Positions 1 through 10,193 of a stretch of DNA of 64,000 nt are shown here, piece after piece (within the stretch, counting starts at the first letter, position 1; every line of letters begins with the position of its first letter). The DNA lies in NCBI GenBank assembly GCA_036383255.1, contig DASVOS010000004.1:372001-436000 (forward strand). Direction: 5' to 3'. The DNA comes from Gammaproteobacteria bacterium (GTDB lineage: Bacteria; Pseudomonadota; Gammaproteobacteria; Natronospirales; REEB76). The position numbers and the translations under genes were made by a program. The notes under the pieces were generated by a model, which did no database searches, was not told the origin of the DNA, and was given only the letters and a program-made list of their open reading frames with translations.

Positions 1-1064
1 CTGGACTCATAAGGGAAGCGCAGACGCACGCGGTATCCCCCGTCCTCGCGGCCGTGCTCGAGGGTCGCGCGTCCGGGCCAGGCTAGCTCCAAGCGCTCGC
101 GCACGTTCTCCAGCGCCATCTGGCGGCCGGGCCGCGCGGCGCCACCCGACTCCGGCAGCGGATTGTGGATCTCAAGCTCCACCACCCCGTCCGTGAGCCG
201 GCCCGATACGCTCACGGTGCCGCCTTCGGCGCGGGGCTCGACGCCGTGGTAGATCGCGTTCTCGACCAGCGGCTGCAGGGTGAGGCGCGGCAGGCGCGCA
301 TCTTCCGGCACGCCGTCCAGCCGCCACTCGAGCTTCAGGCGCTCGCCGAGCCGCAGCGCCTCGATGCCCGCGTACTGGCGCGCCACCGCCAGCTCCTCCG
401 CCAGCGCCACCCGCGCCGAGGAGTCCGCCAGGCTCGCGCGGAACAGGTCCGAGAGGTCTTCCACCGCGCGCTCCGCGAGCTCGGGCTTGCCGCGGATCAA
501 TGCCGCGATGGTGTTCATGCTGTTGAACAGGAAGTGGGGCCGGATGCGCGCCTGCAGCACTTCGAAGCGGGTGCTGGCCTCGCGCCGCACGTTGCTCTTC
601 CACTGATGCAGTACGTAGAAGTAGCGCAGCACCAGCGCACTCACGATGGCGCAGATCATGAGGTTGCGCAGCACGAAGCCGGAATGGCTGGCGGGCAAGA
701 GTTCCTGGCCGATGCCGGTGTTCTGGGTGAGCTGGTAGGCGATCTCGCTCATCACGCCGGTGACCACGAGCAGCAGGGCGTAGCTCAGCGCCGCCGCCCG
801 CTGCAGCGGCATGCGCATCAGGCGCGGCCGAACCGCACACAGGAGGCCGCTGGAGGTGAGCGCGATCCACTGCAGGAACAGCGAGATGCGGGCGAGATCC
901 AGCCACAGCGGCACGCCTTCGCCGGGCAGGTGCTTGGCGATGGCCAGCACCAGCGCGGTGAGTTCGGCGATCAGCACCACCACCAACACCACCGAACCGG
1001 TGCAGAGTTCGGGCAGGAAGAAGTCGTCGGACGGCGCCGGCGTGGTAGGGGTGATCGCGGCCAT
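1..1064 (-). CDS. algZ: AlgZ/FimS-type membrane sensor histidine kinase, 3' end cut by the window edge
   Basis: The gene starts with ATG at 1064 and stays open to the left edge, giving 354 residues without a stop. Residues about 20-150 hold four hydrophobic segments. They are followed by the LytS/AlgZ-type dimerisation box RPHFLFNSMNTIAALI, with the probable phospho-His near residue 177, and an ATPase N-box LVENAIYHGVEP. In this family the kinase pairs with a LytTR-type response regulator (AlgR) that controls alginate, twitching and virulence genes in Pseudomonas. An algR gene would be expected just beyond the left edge; that part is inference. The gene lies 47 nt downstream of the secreted FG-GAP gene and may be co-transcribed with it. 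No strong Shine-Dalgarno sequence is visible. Confidence 0.85.
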   Translation of the reverse strand, partial: MAAITPTTPAPSDDFFLPELCTGSVVLVVVLIAELTALVLAIAKHLPGEGVPLWLDLARISLFLQWIALTSSGLLCAVRPRLMRMPLQRAAALSYALLLVVTGVMSEIAYQLTQNTGIGQELLPASHSGFVLRNLMICAIVSALVLRYFYVLHQWKSNVRREASTRFEVLQARIRPHFLFNSMNTIAALIRGKPELAERAVEDLSDLFRASLADSSARVALAEELAVARQYAGIEALRLGERLKLEWRLDGVPEDARLPRLTLQPLVENAIYHGVEPRAEGGTVSVSGRLTDGVVELEIHNPLPESGGAARPGRQMALENVRERLELAWPGRATLEHGREDGGYRVRLRFPYES

Positions 1065-1111
1065 GCAAAAAGTGTCGGCGCTTCCGCGCCGGGTTGCAAT
1101 AGCGGGCGCGC

Positions 1112-2344
1112 TCAGCCGCGGGCGCTGCGGCGCCGGGCGAAGGTGGCGAGCAGAGCGAGGGTGAAGAGGTCCAGCGCGCCGCCGCCGTTGCTCGACTGGG
1201 GATCGTGGGTGCCGCCGATGCGGTGCACCTGGCTGCTCGGCGGCTTGCTGCTGGCATGGACGGCGCTGCCTGCGGGCGTCACCACCACCACGCCGGCGTC
1301 CAGGTTGGCGCTGACGAGCTGCGGTTTGCCGCCGATGTTCATGATCAGGGTGCCGTAGGAGCCGTAGTCCAGGAACAGCTGCTGTGGCGCTTCGAACGCG
1401 CCCGCACCCTGGTTCGCGAACAGGCTGACGCTGCCGTCGCTGTAGTTGTCGGTGACGAGGTCGGCGAGCCCGTCGCCGTCCAGGTCCGCGCTGCCGATCC
1501 AGCCTGGCTGCGATCCGGTGGGGTGGAACGCCGGCGCGGCGAAGCTGCCGTCGCCCAGGCCCATGAGCACGCCCACGCTGTCGTCGTCCCGGTCCGCCAC
1601 CAAGAGGTCCTGGAAGCCGTCGCCGTCGATGTCACTCGCCGTGAGCGCCACCGGTCCCGCACCCACGGTGAACGCAAGCGGCGCGCCGAAGCTGCCGTCA
1701 CCGGCGCCGGACAGGGACAGGATGCTGTCGCGGGCTGTGTCGGAGGCCACGAGGTCGGGAATGCCGTCGCCGTTGAAATCCGCCACCGCCACCGCGGTGA
1801 CGTCGCCGCCCACGGTGTAGCTCACGGGCGCCGCGAAGCTGCCGTCGCCGCGGTTGAGCAGCACGCTCACGGTGCCCGCGCTGCCGCCGGCGGTGACGAT
1901 GTCCACGAAGCCGTCGCCGTTGAGGTCGGCCGCGGTGAGCGAGGCCGGGCCTGGGCCCGCCTCGCCGCTGGCATAAGCCACGTCTGCCGCCAGCGTGGCT
2001 TCGCCGGCGTTGAGCAGCACCCGCACGCCGGAGGCGGCATCGGTGGCGTCGCTCACCAGTACGTCGAGCCGGCCATCGCCATCCACGTCCGCGAGGGTGA
2101 GCGCGGTCATGCCGGGCATGTCCGGATAATCCTGGGTGTGGCCTGTGAACTCGCCCTGGGCGTCCAGGCAGATGATGCTGATCGTGGCATGGCCTGCCTC
2201 GAGGGCGACCACGTCCTCGAAGCCGTCGCCGTCCATGTCGCCGGAAACCATGGTGGCGCCGGTGCCCGCCGCCATCGCAGGGATGGCGGGGTAAAGCAGC
2301 GCGCCCGCGAGCGAGGCGGCTAGCAAGATCTTGTGAAGGCGCAT
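1112..2344 (-). CDS. Secreted FG-GAP/VCBS repeat protein with GlyGly-CTERM-like tail
   Basis: The product is a 410-residue exported protein. The start at 2344 (MRLHKILL...) was chosen because AGGGGA precedes it and a clean signal peptide ending near PAMAA follows; an upstream in-frame ATG at 2365 has neither. Six copies of a DxDGDGxxD calcium-type loop recur (for example DMDGDGFED, DLNGDGFVD, DFNGDGIPD), each within a 50-60 residue FG-GAP blade, so an integrin-like propeller is expected. The C-terminus is Ser/Gly-rich, then GGGALD, a short hydrophobic stretch and an ARRRSARG basic end. This is the layout of the GlyGly-CTERM sorting signal cut by rhombosortase. Ligand and function are unknown. 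Confidence 0.8.
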   Translation of the reverse strand: MRLHKILLAASLAGALLYPAIPAMAAGTGATMVSGDMDGDGFEDVVALEAGHATISIICLDAQGEFTGHTQDYPDMPGMTALTLADVDGDGRLDVLVSDATDAASGVRVLLNAGEATLAADVAYASGEAGPGPASLTAADLNGDGFVDIVTAGGSAGTVSVLLNRGDGSFAAPVSYTVGGDVTAVAVADFNGDGIPDLVASDTARDSILSLSGAGDGSFGAPLAFTVGAGPVALTASDIDGDGFQDLLVADRDDDSVGVLMGLGDGSFAAPAFHPTGSQPGWIGSADLDGDGLADLVTDNYSDGSVSLFANQGAGAFEAPQQLFLDYGSYGTLIMNIGGKPQLVSANLDAGVVVVTPAGSAVHASSKPPSSQVHRIGGTHDPQSSNGGGALDLFTLALLATFARRRSARG

Positions 2345-2541
2345 CGAAAGCATCCCCTGATCCACTCCGGGAGCATGGTTCTTCTTTTATGGCACGCCAC
2401 CCCATGGCGTACCGTGACCATGTTCTCCAGGGGACAGAATATAGGGAGGGCTTCCTGACAGCGGCAAGCGCCCTGCCAGACCTTCCGCCCGGCAAGGGGT
2501 TTTTACATATTCAGGGTGCGAAAGGCTTGGAATCCGCGCAA

Positions 2542-3408
2542 TCAGCGCTGGAACAGGTCGTGCTTGATCCTGAACAGGGAAGAGATATCTTCATCGCCAT
2601 GCCCCTGTTCCATGAGACGGCGGTAGTGCACCCGGGTCATCTCCACCACCGGCAGCTGCACCCCTTGGGCGGCGGCCATCTGCTGCACGATCTTGAGGTC
2701 CTTGTCGTGCAGCGAGACCTTGAAGCCCAGCGGGAAGCTCATGCGCATCATGTTGGGGCCCCGGTTCGTCAGGAACCAGGACTGGGCCGCGCCGCTGCCG
2801 ACCACCTCGATGACCTTGTCGAGGGGCAGGCCCTGGGCCTCGGCGAAAGCCAGCGCCTCGCTCACCGCCTGGGCCACGCCCGCCACCACGATCTGGTTCA
2901 CCGCCTTGGTGGCCTGGCCCGCGCCCGCCGGACCCATGAGCGCGAGGCGTTTGCCCAGGGCCTGCAGCACCGGCTGCGCGCGCTGGAACGCCGCCTCGGT
3001 GCCGCCGCACATGATGGCGAGCGTGGCGTGCTTCGCGCCCTCGGTGCCGCCCGACACCGGGCAGTCCAGGAAATCCACGCCGCGCTCCGCGAGCTTGGCC
3101 GCCGCCGTGCGTGCGGTGTCGGCACTCACGGTGGAGCAGTCCAGCACCAGCGCGCCGCGCTTCAGCCTGGGAGCGAGCAGGTCCACCACCGCGAGCACGT
3201 CCGCGTCCGCGCTCACGCAGAGCACCACCGCCTCGCACACGCCGGCAAGCTCGGGGATGGCGGCGGCAGGCGCACAGCCGGTCTCGGCGGCGAAGGCCTC
3301 AGCGCGTCCGGGGCTGCGGTTGTAGACGGCGGCGAGCAGGCCGGCCTTGTGCAGGTTCAGCGCCATGGAATAGCCCATGGCGCCCAGGCCGATGAATCCG
3401 GTCTTCAT
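2542..3408 (-). CDS. NAD(P)-dependent beta-hydroxyacid dehydrogenase (GlxR/MmsB family)
   Basis: The 288-residue protein has the full beta-hydroxyacid dehydrogenase layout. An N-terminal Rossmann motif GFIGLGAMGYSMALNL is followed by the substrate-binding CPVSGGTEGA segment and the catalytic-lysine helix GAGQATKAVNQIVV. Family members reduce tartronate semialdehyde or oxidise 3-hydroxyisobutyrate or 4-hydroxybutyrate; the sequence alone does not decide the substrate. It starts 4 nt downstream of the speA stop and is probably translated from the same message. No polyamine link is known for this family, so the pairing may be incidental. Confidence 0.85.
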   Translation of the reverse strand: MKTGFIGLGAMGYSMALNLHKAGLLAAVYNRSPGRAEAFAAETGCAPAAAIPELAGVCEAVVLCVSADADVLAVVDLLAPRLKRGALVLDCSTVSADTARTAAAKLAERGVDFLDCPVSGGTEGAKHATLAIMCGGTEAAFQRAQPVLQALGKRLALMGPAGAGQATKAVNQIVVAGVAQAVSEALAFAEAQGLPLDKVIEVVGSGAAQSWFLTNRGPNMMRMSFPLGFKVSLHDKDLKIVQQMAAAQGVQLPVVEMTRVHYRRLMEQGHGDEDISSLFRIKHDLFQR

Positions 3409-3412
3409 CCGC

Positions 3413-5299
<1,887 letters not shown>

Positions 5300-5430
5300 G
5301 TCTCTCCGGGTTCGGCTGGTGTGGCGGGAAATCGCGCAAGAGTACGGCAACGCTGCCCCTCTGAAAAGACGCCGCCGCCGGCTTCCCTGCGCCCTGCCGG
5401 GCGGCCGGAACCGGGCGTGCCGACAAGCCG

Positions 5431-5436
5431 TATAAT
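5431..5436 (+). promoter_or_regulatory. Consensus -10 element for speE
   Basis: A perfect TATAAT lies 29 nt before the speE start in the speA/speE divergent region. No good -35 hexamer is visible at 16-18 nt upstream, so the promoter may depend on an activator or be weak. Confidence 0.55.
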
Positions 5437-5465
5437 CGCGGCATATTCCGGGGCGCGGGGATGCC

Positions 5466-6323
5466 ATGAAGCTGGACGGCGGCTGGTTCACCGAGATCGC
5501 GGCTGAGGAGGGCGTGGCCCTGTCCCTGCAGGGCCGCCGGCTGCAGGTGGAACAGACCCCTTACCAGACGGTCGAGATCTACGAGACCGACAGTTTCGGC
5601 ACCATGATGGTCATCGACGGCTGCGTCATGGTCACCGACCGCGACAGCTTCATCTACCACGAGATGATGGCCCACCCGGTGCTGTTCACCCACCCCTCCC
5701 CCCGGCGCGTGCTCATCATCGGCGGCGGCGCCTGCGGCACCCTGCGCGAGGTGCTCAAGCACAAGGGCGTGGAGTCGGTGGTGCAGGTGGAGCTGGACGA
5801 GCGGGTCACGCGCCTGGCCGAGCTGCACTTCCCGGAACTCTGCGAGGCGAACGCCGACCCGCGGGCGCGGCTCGCCTTCGGCGACGGCATCCCCTGGGTG
5901 CGGGACGCCGCGGACGCGAGCCTGGACGTGATCATCATCGACAGCACCGACCCGGTAGGGCCGGCGGAGGGGCTGTTCTCGGAGGCGTTCTACCGCGAGG
6001 CGCTGAGGGCGCTGCGGCCCGAGGGCCTGCTGGTGCAGCAGAGCGAGTCGCCGTTCTTCTACCCGGAGACGATCCTGGACATGCACAAGGGGTTGCGTGG
6101 TGCCGGGTTCGCGGACAGCCGGACCCTGAGCTTCCCGCAGCCCACCTATCCTTCAGGCTGGTGGTCGGCGACGCTGGCGAAGAAGGACGGGCGCCTCAAC
6201 AGCTTCCGCCGCCGCGACGCCGAGGACAAGCCGTTCCCGACCCGCTATTACTCCGCGTCGGTGCACGAGACCGCGTTCGTGCTGCCGCCGTTCCTCAAGG
6301 AGAGCCTGGCCGCACTGCGCTGA
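5466..6323 (+). CDS. speE: Spermidine synthase (polyamine aminopropyltransferase) with altered SAM loop
   Basis: SpeE transfers an aminopropyl group from decarboxylated SAM to putrescine. The 285-residue protein has the N-terminal beta domain (YQTVEIYETDSFGTMMVIDG, YHEMMAHPVLF) and the Rossmann domain. The second conserved motif, IDSTDPVGPAEGLF, is intact and carries the expected catalytic Asp. The first loop reads GGGACGTLRE; the usual form is GGGDGGxxRE (GGGDCG in Xanthomonas-type enzymes as I recall them), so the Asp is replaced by Ala. The codons there are GGC GGC GGC GCC TGC GGC. Activity or substrate choice could be affected. It is divergent from speA. Confidence 0.88.
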   Translation: MKLDGGWFTEIAAEEGVALSLQGRRLQVEQTPYQTVEIYETDSFGTMMVIDGCVMVTDRDSFIYHEMMAHPVLFTHPSPRRVLIIGGGACGTLREVLKHKGVESVVQVELDERVTRLAELHFPELCEANADPRARLAFGDGIPWVRDAADASLDVIIIDSTDPVGPAEGLFSEAFYREALRALRPEGLLVQQSESPFFYPETILDMHKGLRGAGFADSRTLSFPQPTYPSGWWSATLAKKDGRLNSFRRRDAEDKPFPTRYYSASVHETAFVLPPFLKESLAALR

Positions 6324-6332
6324 AGCGCAGCG

Positions 6333-6797
6333 TCACTGGTTGCCGCCGCCGCAGCTCTTCTCGATCTGCGACTCGAGCTGAGCCATCTGCTTCTCGCGTT
6401 CCTCGTCCGATATATAGGTCACGTTGCCCTTGGCGTCCACGCTGGTCGCGCGGCCGCCGGCGTTGAGCACGTTGAGCTTCTCGCGCAGTCCGTCGCAGCG
6501 TTCCTTCTGCTGCTGCTTCTGTTCCTGTTCCTCCTGCTCCCGCTGCGGGTCCTTCTGCTCCGCCTTCTTCTTGTCGGCGATCTGCTGCTGCAGGTTCTGC
6601 GAGTTCGCCAGCCCGGTCGGGTCCGGCGGCGGCGGCTTCACGTCCACCGTCTGGGCCTGCACGCCGGTGCCAGCGGGCGGCATCTGCGAGAAGTGCACGT
6701 GGCCGTCCTTGTCCACCCACTTGTAGACCTGGTCGGCTGAGGCCAGGCCGGCGGCGAGCGCCAGCCCGAGGCCGAGCGCGATGCTGAGCTTGTTCAT
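6333..6797 (-). CDS. DUF4124-containing periplasmic protein (second of pair)
   Basis: This 154-residue protein has a signal peptide ending at ASA and, directly after it, a DUF4124 core (DQVYKWVDKDGHVHFSQMPP). A Gln/Lys/Glu-rich helical stretch follows (about residues 80-110, likely coiled coil), and the C-terminus ends in an SCGGG motif. DUF4124 proteins are common in Gammaproteobacteria and have no established function. Its ATG overlaps the stop of the upstream DUF4124 gene by 4 nt, so the two are translationally coupled. It converges with speE, with only 9 nt between the stops. Confidence 0.8.
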   Translation of the reverse strand: MNKLSIALGLGLALAAGLASADQVYKWVDKDGHVHFSQMPPAGTGVQAQTVDVKPPPPDPTGLANSQNLQQQIADKKKAEQKDPQREQEEQEQKQQQKERCDGLREKLNVLNAGGRATSVDAKGNVTYISDEEREKQMAQLESQIEKSCGGGNQ

Positions 6798-7234
6798 GCG
6801 TCACCTCCGCAGGCCTGCACGATGTAGGCACGCGCCTCGTCCAGGGCCTTCTGCTTCTCGGCCGGCGGCAGCGGCTGCTTGTTGCCCTTGTCATCGAGTT
6901 GATAGAGCGAGTCGGCGTGCAGGTATTTGAACAGGCGGTCGCGACCGGCCTTGCAGGCGGGCGAGTCCTCGGGCTTCGGGGCCACGAGCTTCGCGTCGTT
7001 CGCCGGCGAGGCGGGCGCCGCCGGCGTGCCGGGCGGCGGCGCGTCGCCGGGGTTCGGCAGCGTGCCGCTGTTCTTGATCTCGAGCTGCTGCGCCTGGCCG
7101 CTGTGGGGTTCGGTGCTGTAGTGCACCTGGCCCTTGTCGTCCACCCACTTATATATGGGCGTGTCGGCACGGGCGGCGCCCATGGTGAGCAGGGAGGCGG
7201 CGAGCGCCGCGGCGATGCTGATCTTGATGTTCAT
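6794..7234 (-). CDS. DUF4124-containing periplasmic protein (first of pair)
   Basis: The 146-residue product carries a signal peptide (cleavage near ARA) followed by TPIYKWVDDKGQVHYSTEPHSG, the DUF4124 core. The middle is Pro/Ala-rich and the end, VQACGGDA, resembles that of its neighbour, so the pair probably arose by duplication. The start at 7234 is preceded by GAGGGT; an upstream ATG at 7258 would spoil the signal peptide. It begins 20 nt after the P-II gene stop, so P-II, DUF4124 and DUF4124 form a probable operon. Function is unknown. Confidence 0.8.
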   Translation of the reverse strand: MNIKISIAAALAASLLTMGAARADTPIYKWVDDKGQVHYSTEPHSGQAQQLEIKNSGTLPNPGDAPPPGTPAAPASPANDAKLVAPKPEDSPACKAGRDRLFKYLHADSLYQLDDKGNKQPLPPAEKQKALDEARAYIVQACGGDA

Positions 7235-7254
7235 GGCTGACCCTCGATGCGGGC

Positions 7255-7683
<429 letters not shown>

Positions 7684-7729
7684 CTATATACTGATAACAT
7701 AAAGTCGCAGACGCACCAGAGGGCGGCCG

Positions 7730-7999
7730 ATGGCACTGGACCCCAAGATCCTCGACGACCTGGCCCGCAAGCTGGCGGACTCGGTGCCGCCCGGCCTCAA
7801 GGACCTCAAGGCCGACCTCGAGCACAACTTCCGCGCCATGCTGCAGACCGCCCTCGGCAAGCTCGACCTCGTGACGCGCGAGGAGTTCGACGTGCAGGCT
7901 GGCGTGCTCTCCCGCACCCGCGAGAAGCTGGAGGAGCTGTCACAGCGCCTGGCGGAGCTCGAGACGGCGCTGGCCGCCCAGGATCAGGACCGCAAGTAG
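7730..7999 (+). CDS. ubiK: Ubiquinone biosynthesis accessory factor UbiK (YqiC/BMFP family)
   Basis: The 89-residue protein is almost wholly helical, with the family N-terminus MALDPKILDDLARKLADSVP and a C-terminal coiled coil rich in Leu, Glu and Gln. UbiK helps UbiJ assemble the soluble ubiquinone-synthesis complex. The weak site AGAGGG lies 8 nt before the ATG, and a TATACT -10-like box sits about 38 nt upstream. It is followed after 11 nt by the ComM gene, an adjacency I recall from Pseudomonas genomes. Confidence 0.85.
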   Translation: MALDPKILDDLARKLADSVPPGLKDLKADLEHNFRAMLQTALGKLDLVTREEFDVQAGVLSRTREKLEELSQRLAELETALAAQDQDRK

Positions 8000-8010
8000 G
8001 TCCGGGCCCG

Positions 8011-9522
8011 GTGCTCGCCAAGATCCATAGCCGCGCGCAGGCCGGCGTAGATGCTCCCGCCGTCACCGTCGAGGTGCATCAGTCGAACGGCTTACCCGCC
8101 CTCAACATCGTCGGCTTGCCGGAAGCCGCGGTGCGCGAGAGCAAGGACCGGGTCCGTAGCGCGCTCATCAACTCCCGCTTCGACTTCCCCGCCCGCAAGC
8201 TCACCGTGAACCTGGCGCCCGCCGACCTTCCCAAGGAAGGCGGCCGTTTCGACCTGCCGATCGCCTTGGGGATACTCGCCGCCTCCGGCCAGATCGACGC
8301 CGCCGCCCTCAAGGACGCGGAGTTCATCGGCGAGCTTTCCTTGAGCGGCGAACTCAGGCCCGTGCGCGGCGCACTGCCGGCCGCGCTCAAGGCCCGCAAG
8401 GCGGGCCGTGCGCTGGTCTTGCCCCTGGAGAACGCGGACGAGGCGGCGCTGGTCTCGGGCGTGGACGTGCTGGGCGCGCGGCACCTCCTGGACGTGTGCG
8501 CGCACCTCGCGGGGCGCCAGCGCATCGCGTCCCATGCCTCCTCCCTGGTCTCCTTCCGCCCGAGCTACGATGACCTCGCGGACGTGCGCGGCCAGCACCA
8601 GGCCAAGCGCGCGCTGGAGATCGCCGCCGCGGGCGGTCATTCGCTGCTGTTCGTCGGTCCTCCCGGCACCGGCAAGAGCATGCTGGCGGGGCGCCTGCCC
8701 GGCATCCTGCCGCCCATGACCGAGGACGAGGCACTGGAGACCGCCGCGGTCGCTTCCATCAGCGACGCAGGTTTCGAGGCCCGCGACTGGCGCAAGCGGC
8801 CTTACCGCAACCCGCATCACACGGCATCGGCGGTGGCGCTGGTGGGCGGCGGCTCTTTCCCGCGTCCCGGCGAGATCTCGCTGGCGCACCATGGCGTCCT
8901 GTTCCTGGATGAATTGCCGGAATTCGACCGCAAAGTGTTGGAAGTGCTGCGCGAGCCCCTGGAGAGCGGCGCCATCGTGGTGTCGCGCGCCGCGCGCCAG
9001 GCGGAGTTTCCCGCGGCGTTCCAGCTCATCGCCGCCATGAACCCCTGCCCCTGCGGCTACCTGGGCGATCCCTCCGGCCGCTGCCGCTGCACGCCGGACC
9101 AGGTACAGCGCTACCGCTCGAAAGTGTCGGGCCCGCTCCTGGACCGCATCGACCTGCACGTGGAGGCGCCGCGCGTGGCGCGCGAGGCGCTGCGCCCCGA
9201 CGCGCCGGCGGACGGCGAGGCCAGCGGCACGGTGGTGCAACGGGTGGTGGCGGCGCGGGAGCGCCAGCTCGCGCGCCAGGGCAAGCCCAACGCGCGCATG
9301 AGCACGCGTGAGGTGAACAAGCATTGCAAGCCCGATGCTCCCGGCCAGCAGTTGCTGGAGCGCGCCATGGAGCAGCTCGGCCTCTCGGCTCGTGCCTATC
9401 ACCGCATCCTGAAGGTAGCGCGTACCATCGCCGACATTGCGGGACATGAGACCCTGGCCTCGACGCACGTCGCGGAGGCCGTGGGCTATCGCGTGCTGGA
9501 TCGGCAGAAGGGACTCGCGTGA
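8011..9522 (+). CDS. comM: YifB/ComM family Mg-chelatase-like AAA+ ATPase
   Basis: ComM drives branch migration of recombination intermediates during natural transformation. The 503-residue protein begins with GTG; no other start fits. It has the N-terminal ChlI-type domain (SNGLPALNIVGLPEAAVRES), Walker A GPPGTGKS, Walker B GVLFLDELPEF, the Cys-rich segment MNPCPCGY...GRCRC typical of the family, and a C-terminal helical lid. Length is normal. It is 11 nt from ubiK, and its stop overlaps the next gene's GTG start. Confidence 0.92.
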   Translation: MLAKIHSRAQAGVDAPAVTVEVHQSNGLPALNIVGLPEAAVRESKDRVRSALINSRFDFPARKLTVNLAPADLPKEGGRFDLPIALGILAASGQIDAAALKDAEFIGELSLSGELRPVRGALPAALKARKAGRALVLPLENADEAALVSGVDVLGARHLLDVCAHLAGRQRIASHASSLVSFRPSYDDLADVRGQHQAKRALEIAAAGGHSLLFVGPPGTGKSMLAGRLPGILPPMTEDEALETAAVASISDAGFEARDWRKRPYRNPHHTASAVALVGGGSFPRPGEISLAHHGVLFLDELPEFDRKVLEVLREPLESGAIVVSRAARQAEFPAAFQLIAAMNPCPCGYLGDPSGRCRCTPDQVQRYRSKVSGPLLDRIDLHVEAPRVAREALRPDAPADGEASGTVVQRVVAARERQLARQGKPNARMSTREVNKHCKPDAPGQQLLERAMEQLGLSARAYHRILKVARTIADIAGHETLASTHVAEAVGYRVLDRQKGLA

Positions 9523-10109
9523 GGATCGCCGAGGATTCGCCGCAGCGCCTGGTGCTGCGCGACCGCACCCTCTGGATCGGCGTGCTGCTGGTGTTCGCGG
9601 CGGCTTTCCTGGTCTACATGTCGCTGCGACAGGCGCATCCCGCCGGCATGTGGGTGGGCGCAGGCCTGTTCGTGCTGTTCGGGCTCGCATTCTTCTCCGC
9701 TTCCGATGTGGTGTTCGACCGGTCCACCGGCGAGATCACTCTCACCCGCCTGGTGCTCTGGCGCCGCAGCCGGCGGGTGTTGCGCTTCAGCGAGATCAAG
9801 GCGGTCGAGATAGAGGACGCGCCCGGCGAGCGCACGCCCACCTGCCGCCTGGCCCTGGTCACGGCGGAACGCCGCTTCCCGCTCACGACCGTGTACGACC
9901 GGGGACGGAAGGATTACGAGGAGATGCGCGCCGCGGTGTTGCGCGCCATGGGCCGTGCCGGGGAGCCCGCGCCGGACCCGCTCGAGTCCCTGGTGCGCCA
10001 GGGCCGCACCGTGGAAGCGGTGGAGCTGCTCAGGCGGCGGGAGAGCCTGGACCTCGTCACGGCACGAGAGCGGGTGCGGGAGATGGAGCACAAGCTCAAG
10101 GGCAGCTGA
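9519..10109 (+). CDS. Membrane-anchored PH-like protein with an L7/L12-like C-terminal helix pair
   Basis: I do not recognise a named family. The 196-residue protein starts at a GTG that overlaps the comM stop. Two transmembrane segments lie at about residues 19-36 and 44-60. A small beta-rich domain follows (DVVFDRSTGEITLTRLVLW..., FSEIKAVEIED), resembling bacterial PH-like domains. The tail, VRQGRTVEAVELLRRRESLDLVTARERVREME, matches the pattern of the ribosomal protein L7/L12 C-terminal fold (a GKKIEAIKLVRE...LKEAKELVE-type layout). This combination recurs in uncharacterised membrane proteins. Function is unknown. Confidence 0.7.
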   Translation: MRIAEDSPQRLVLRDRTLWIGVLLVFAAAFLVYMSLRQAHPAGMWVGAGLFVLFGLAFFSASDVVFDRSTGEITLTRLVLWRRSRRVLRFSEIKAVEIEDAPGERTPTCRLALVTAERRFPLTTVYDRGRKDYEEMRAAVLRAMGRAGEPAPDPLESLVRQGRTVEAVELLRRRESLDLVTARERVREMEHKLKGS

Positions 10110-10193
10110 ACTCCCGTAGCCGCGCGCGGTCCAAGCCGCGGGGATGAATCGGTTTCCAGTCTGGATCCAATCAAGTACAACAGGAGTCTTCCC

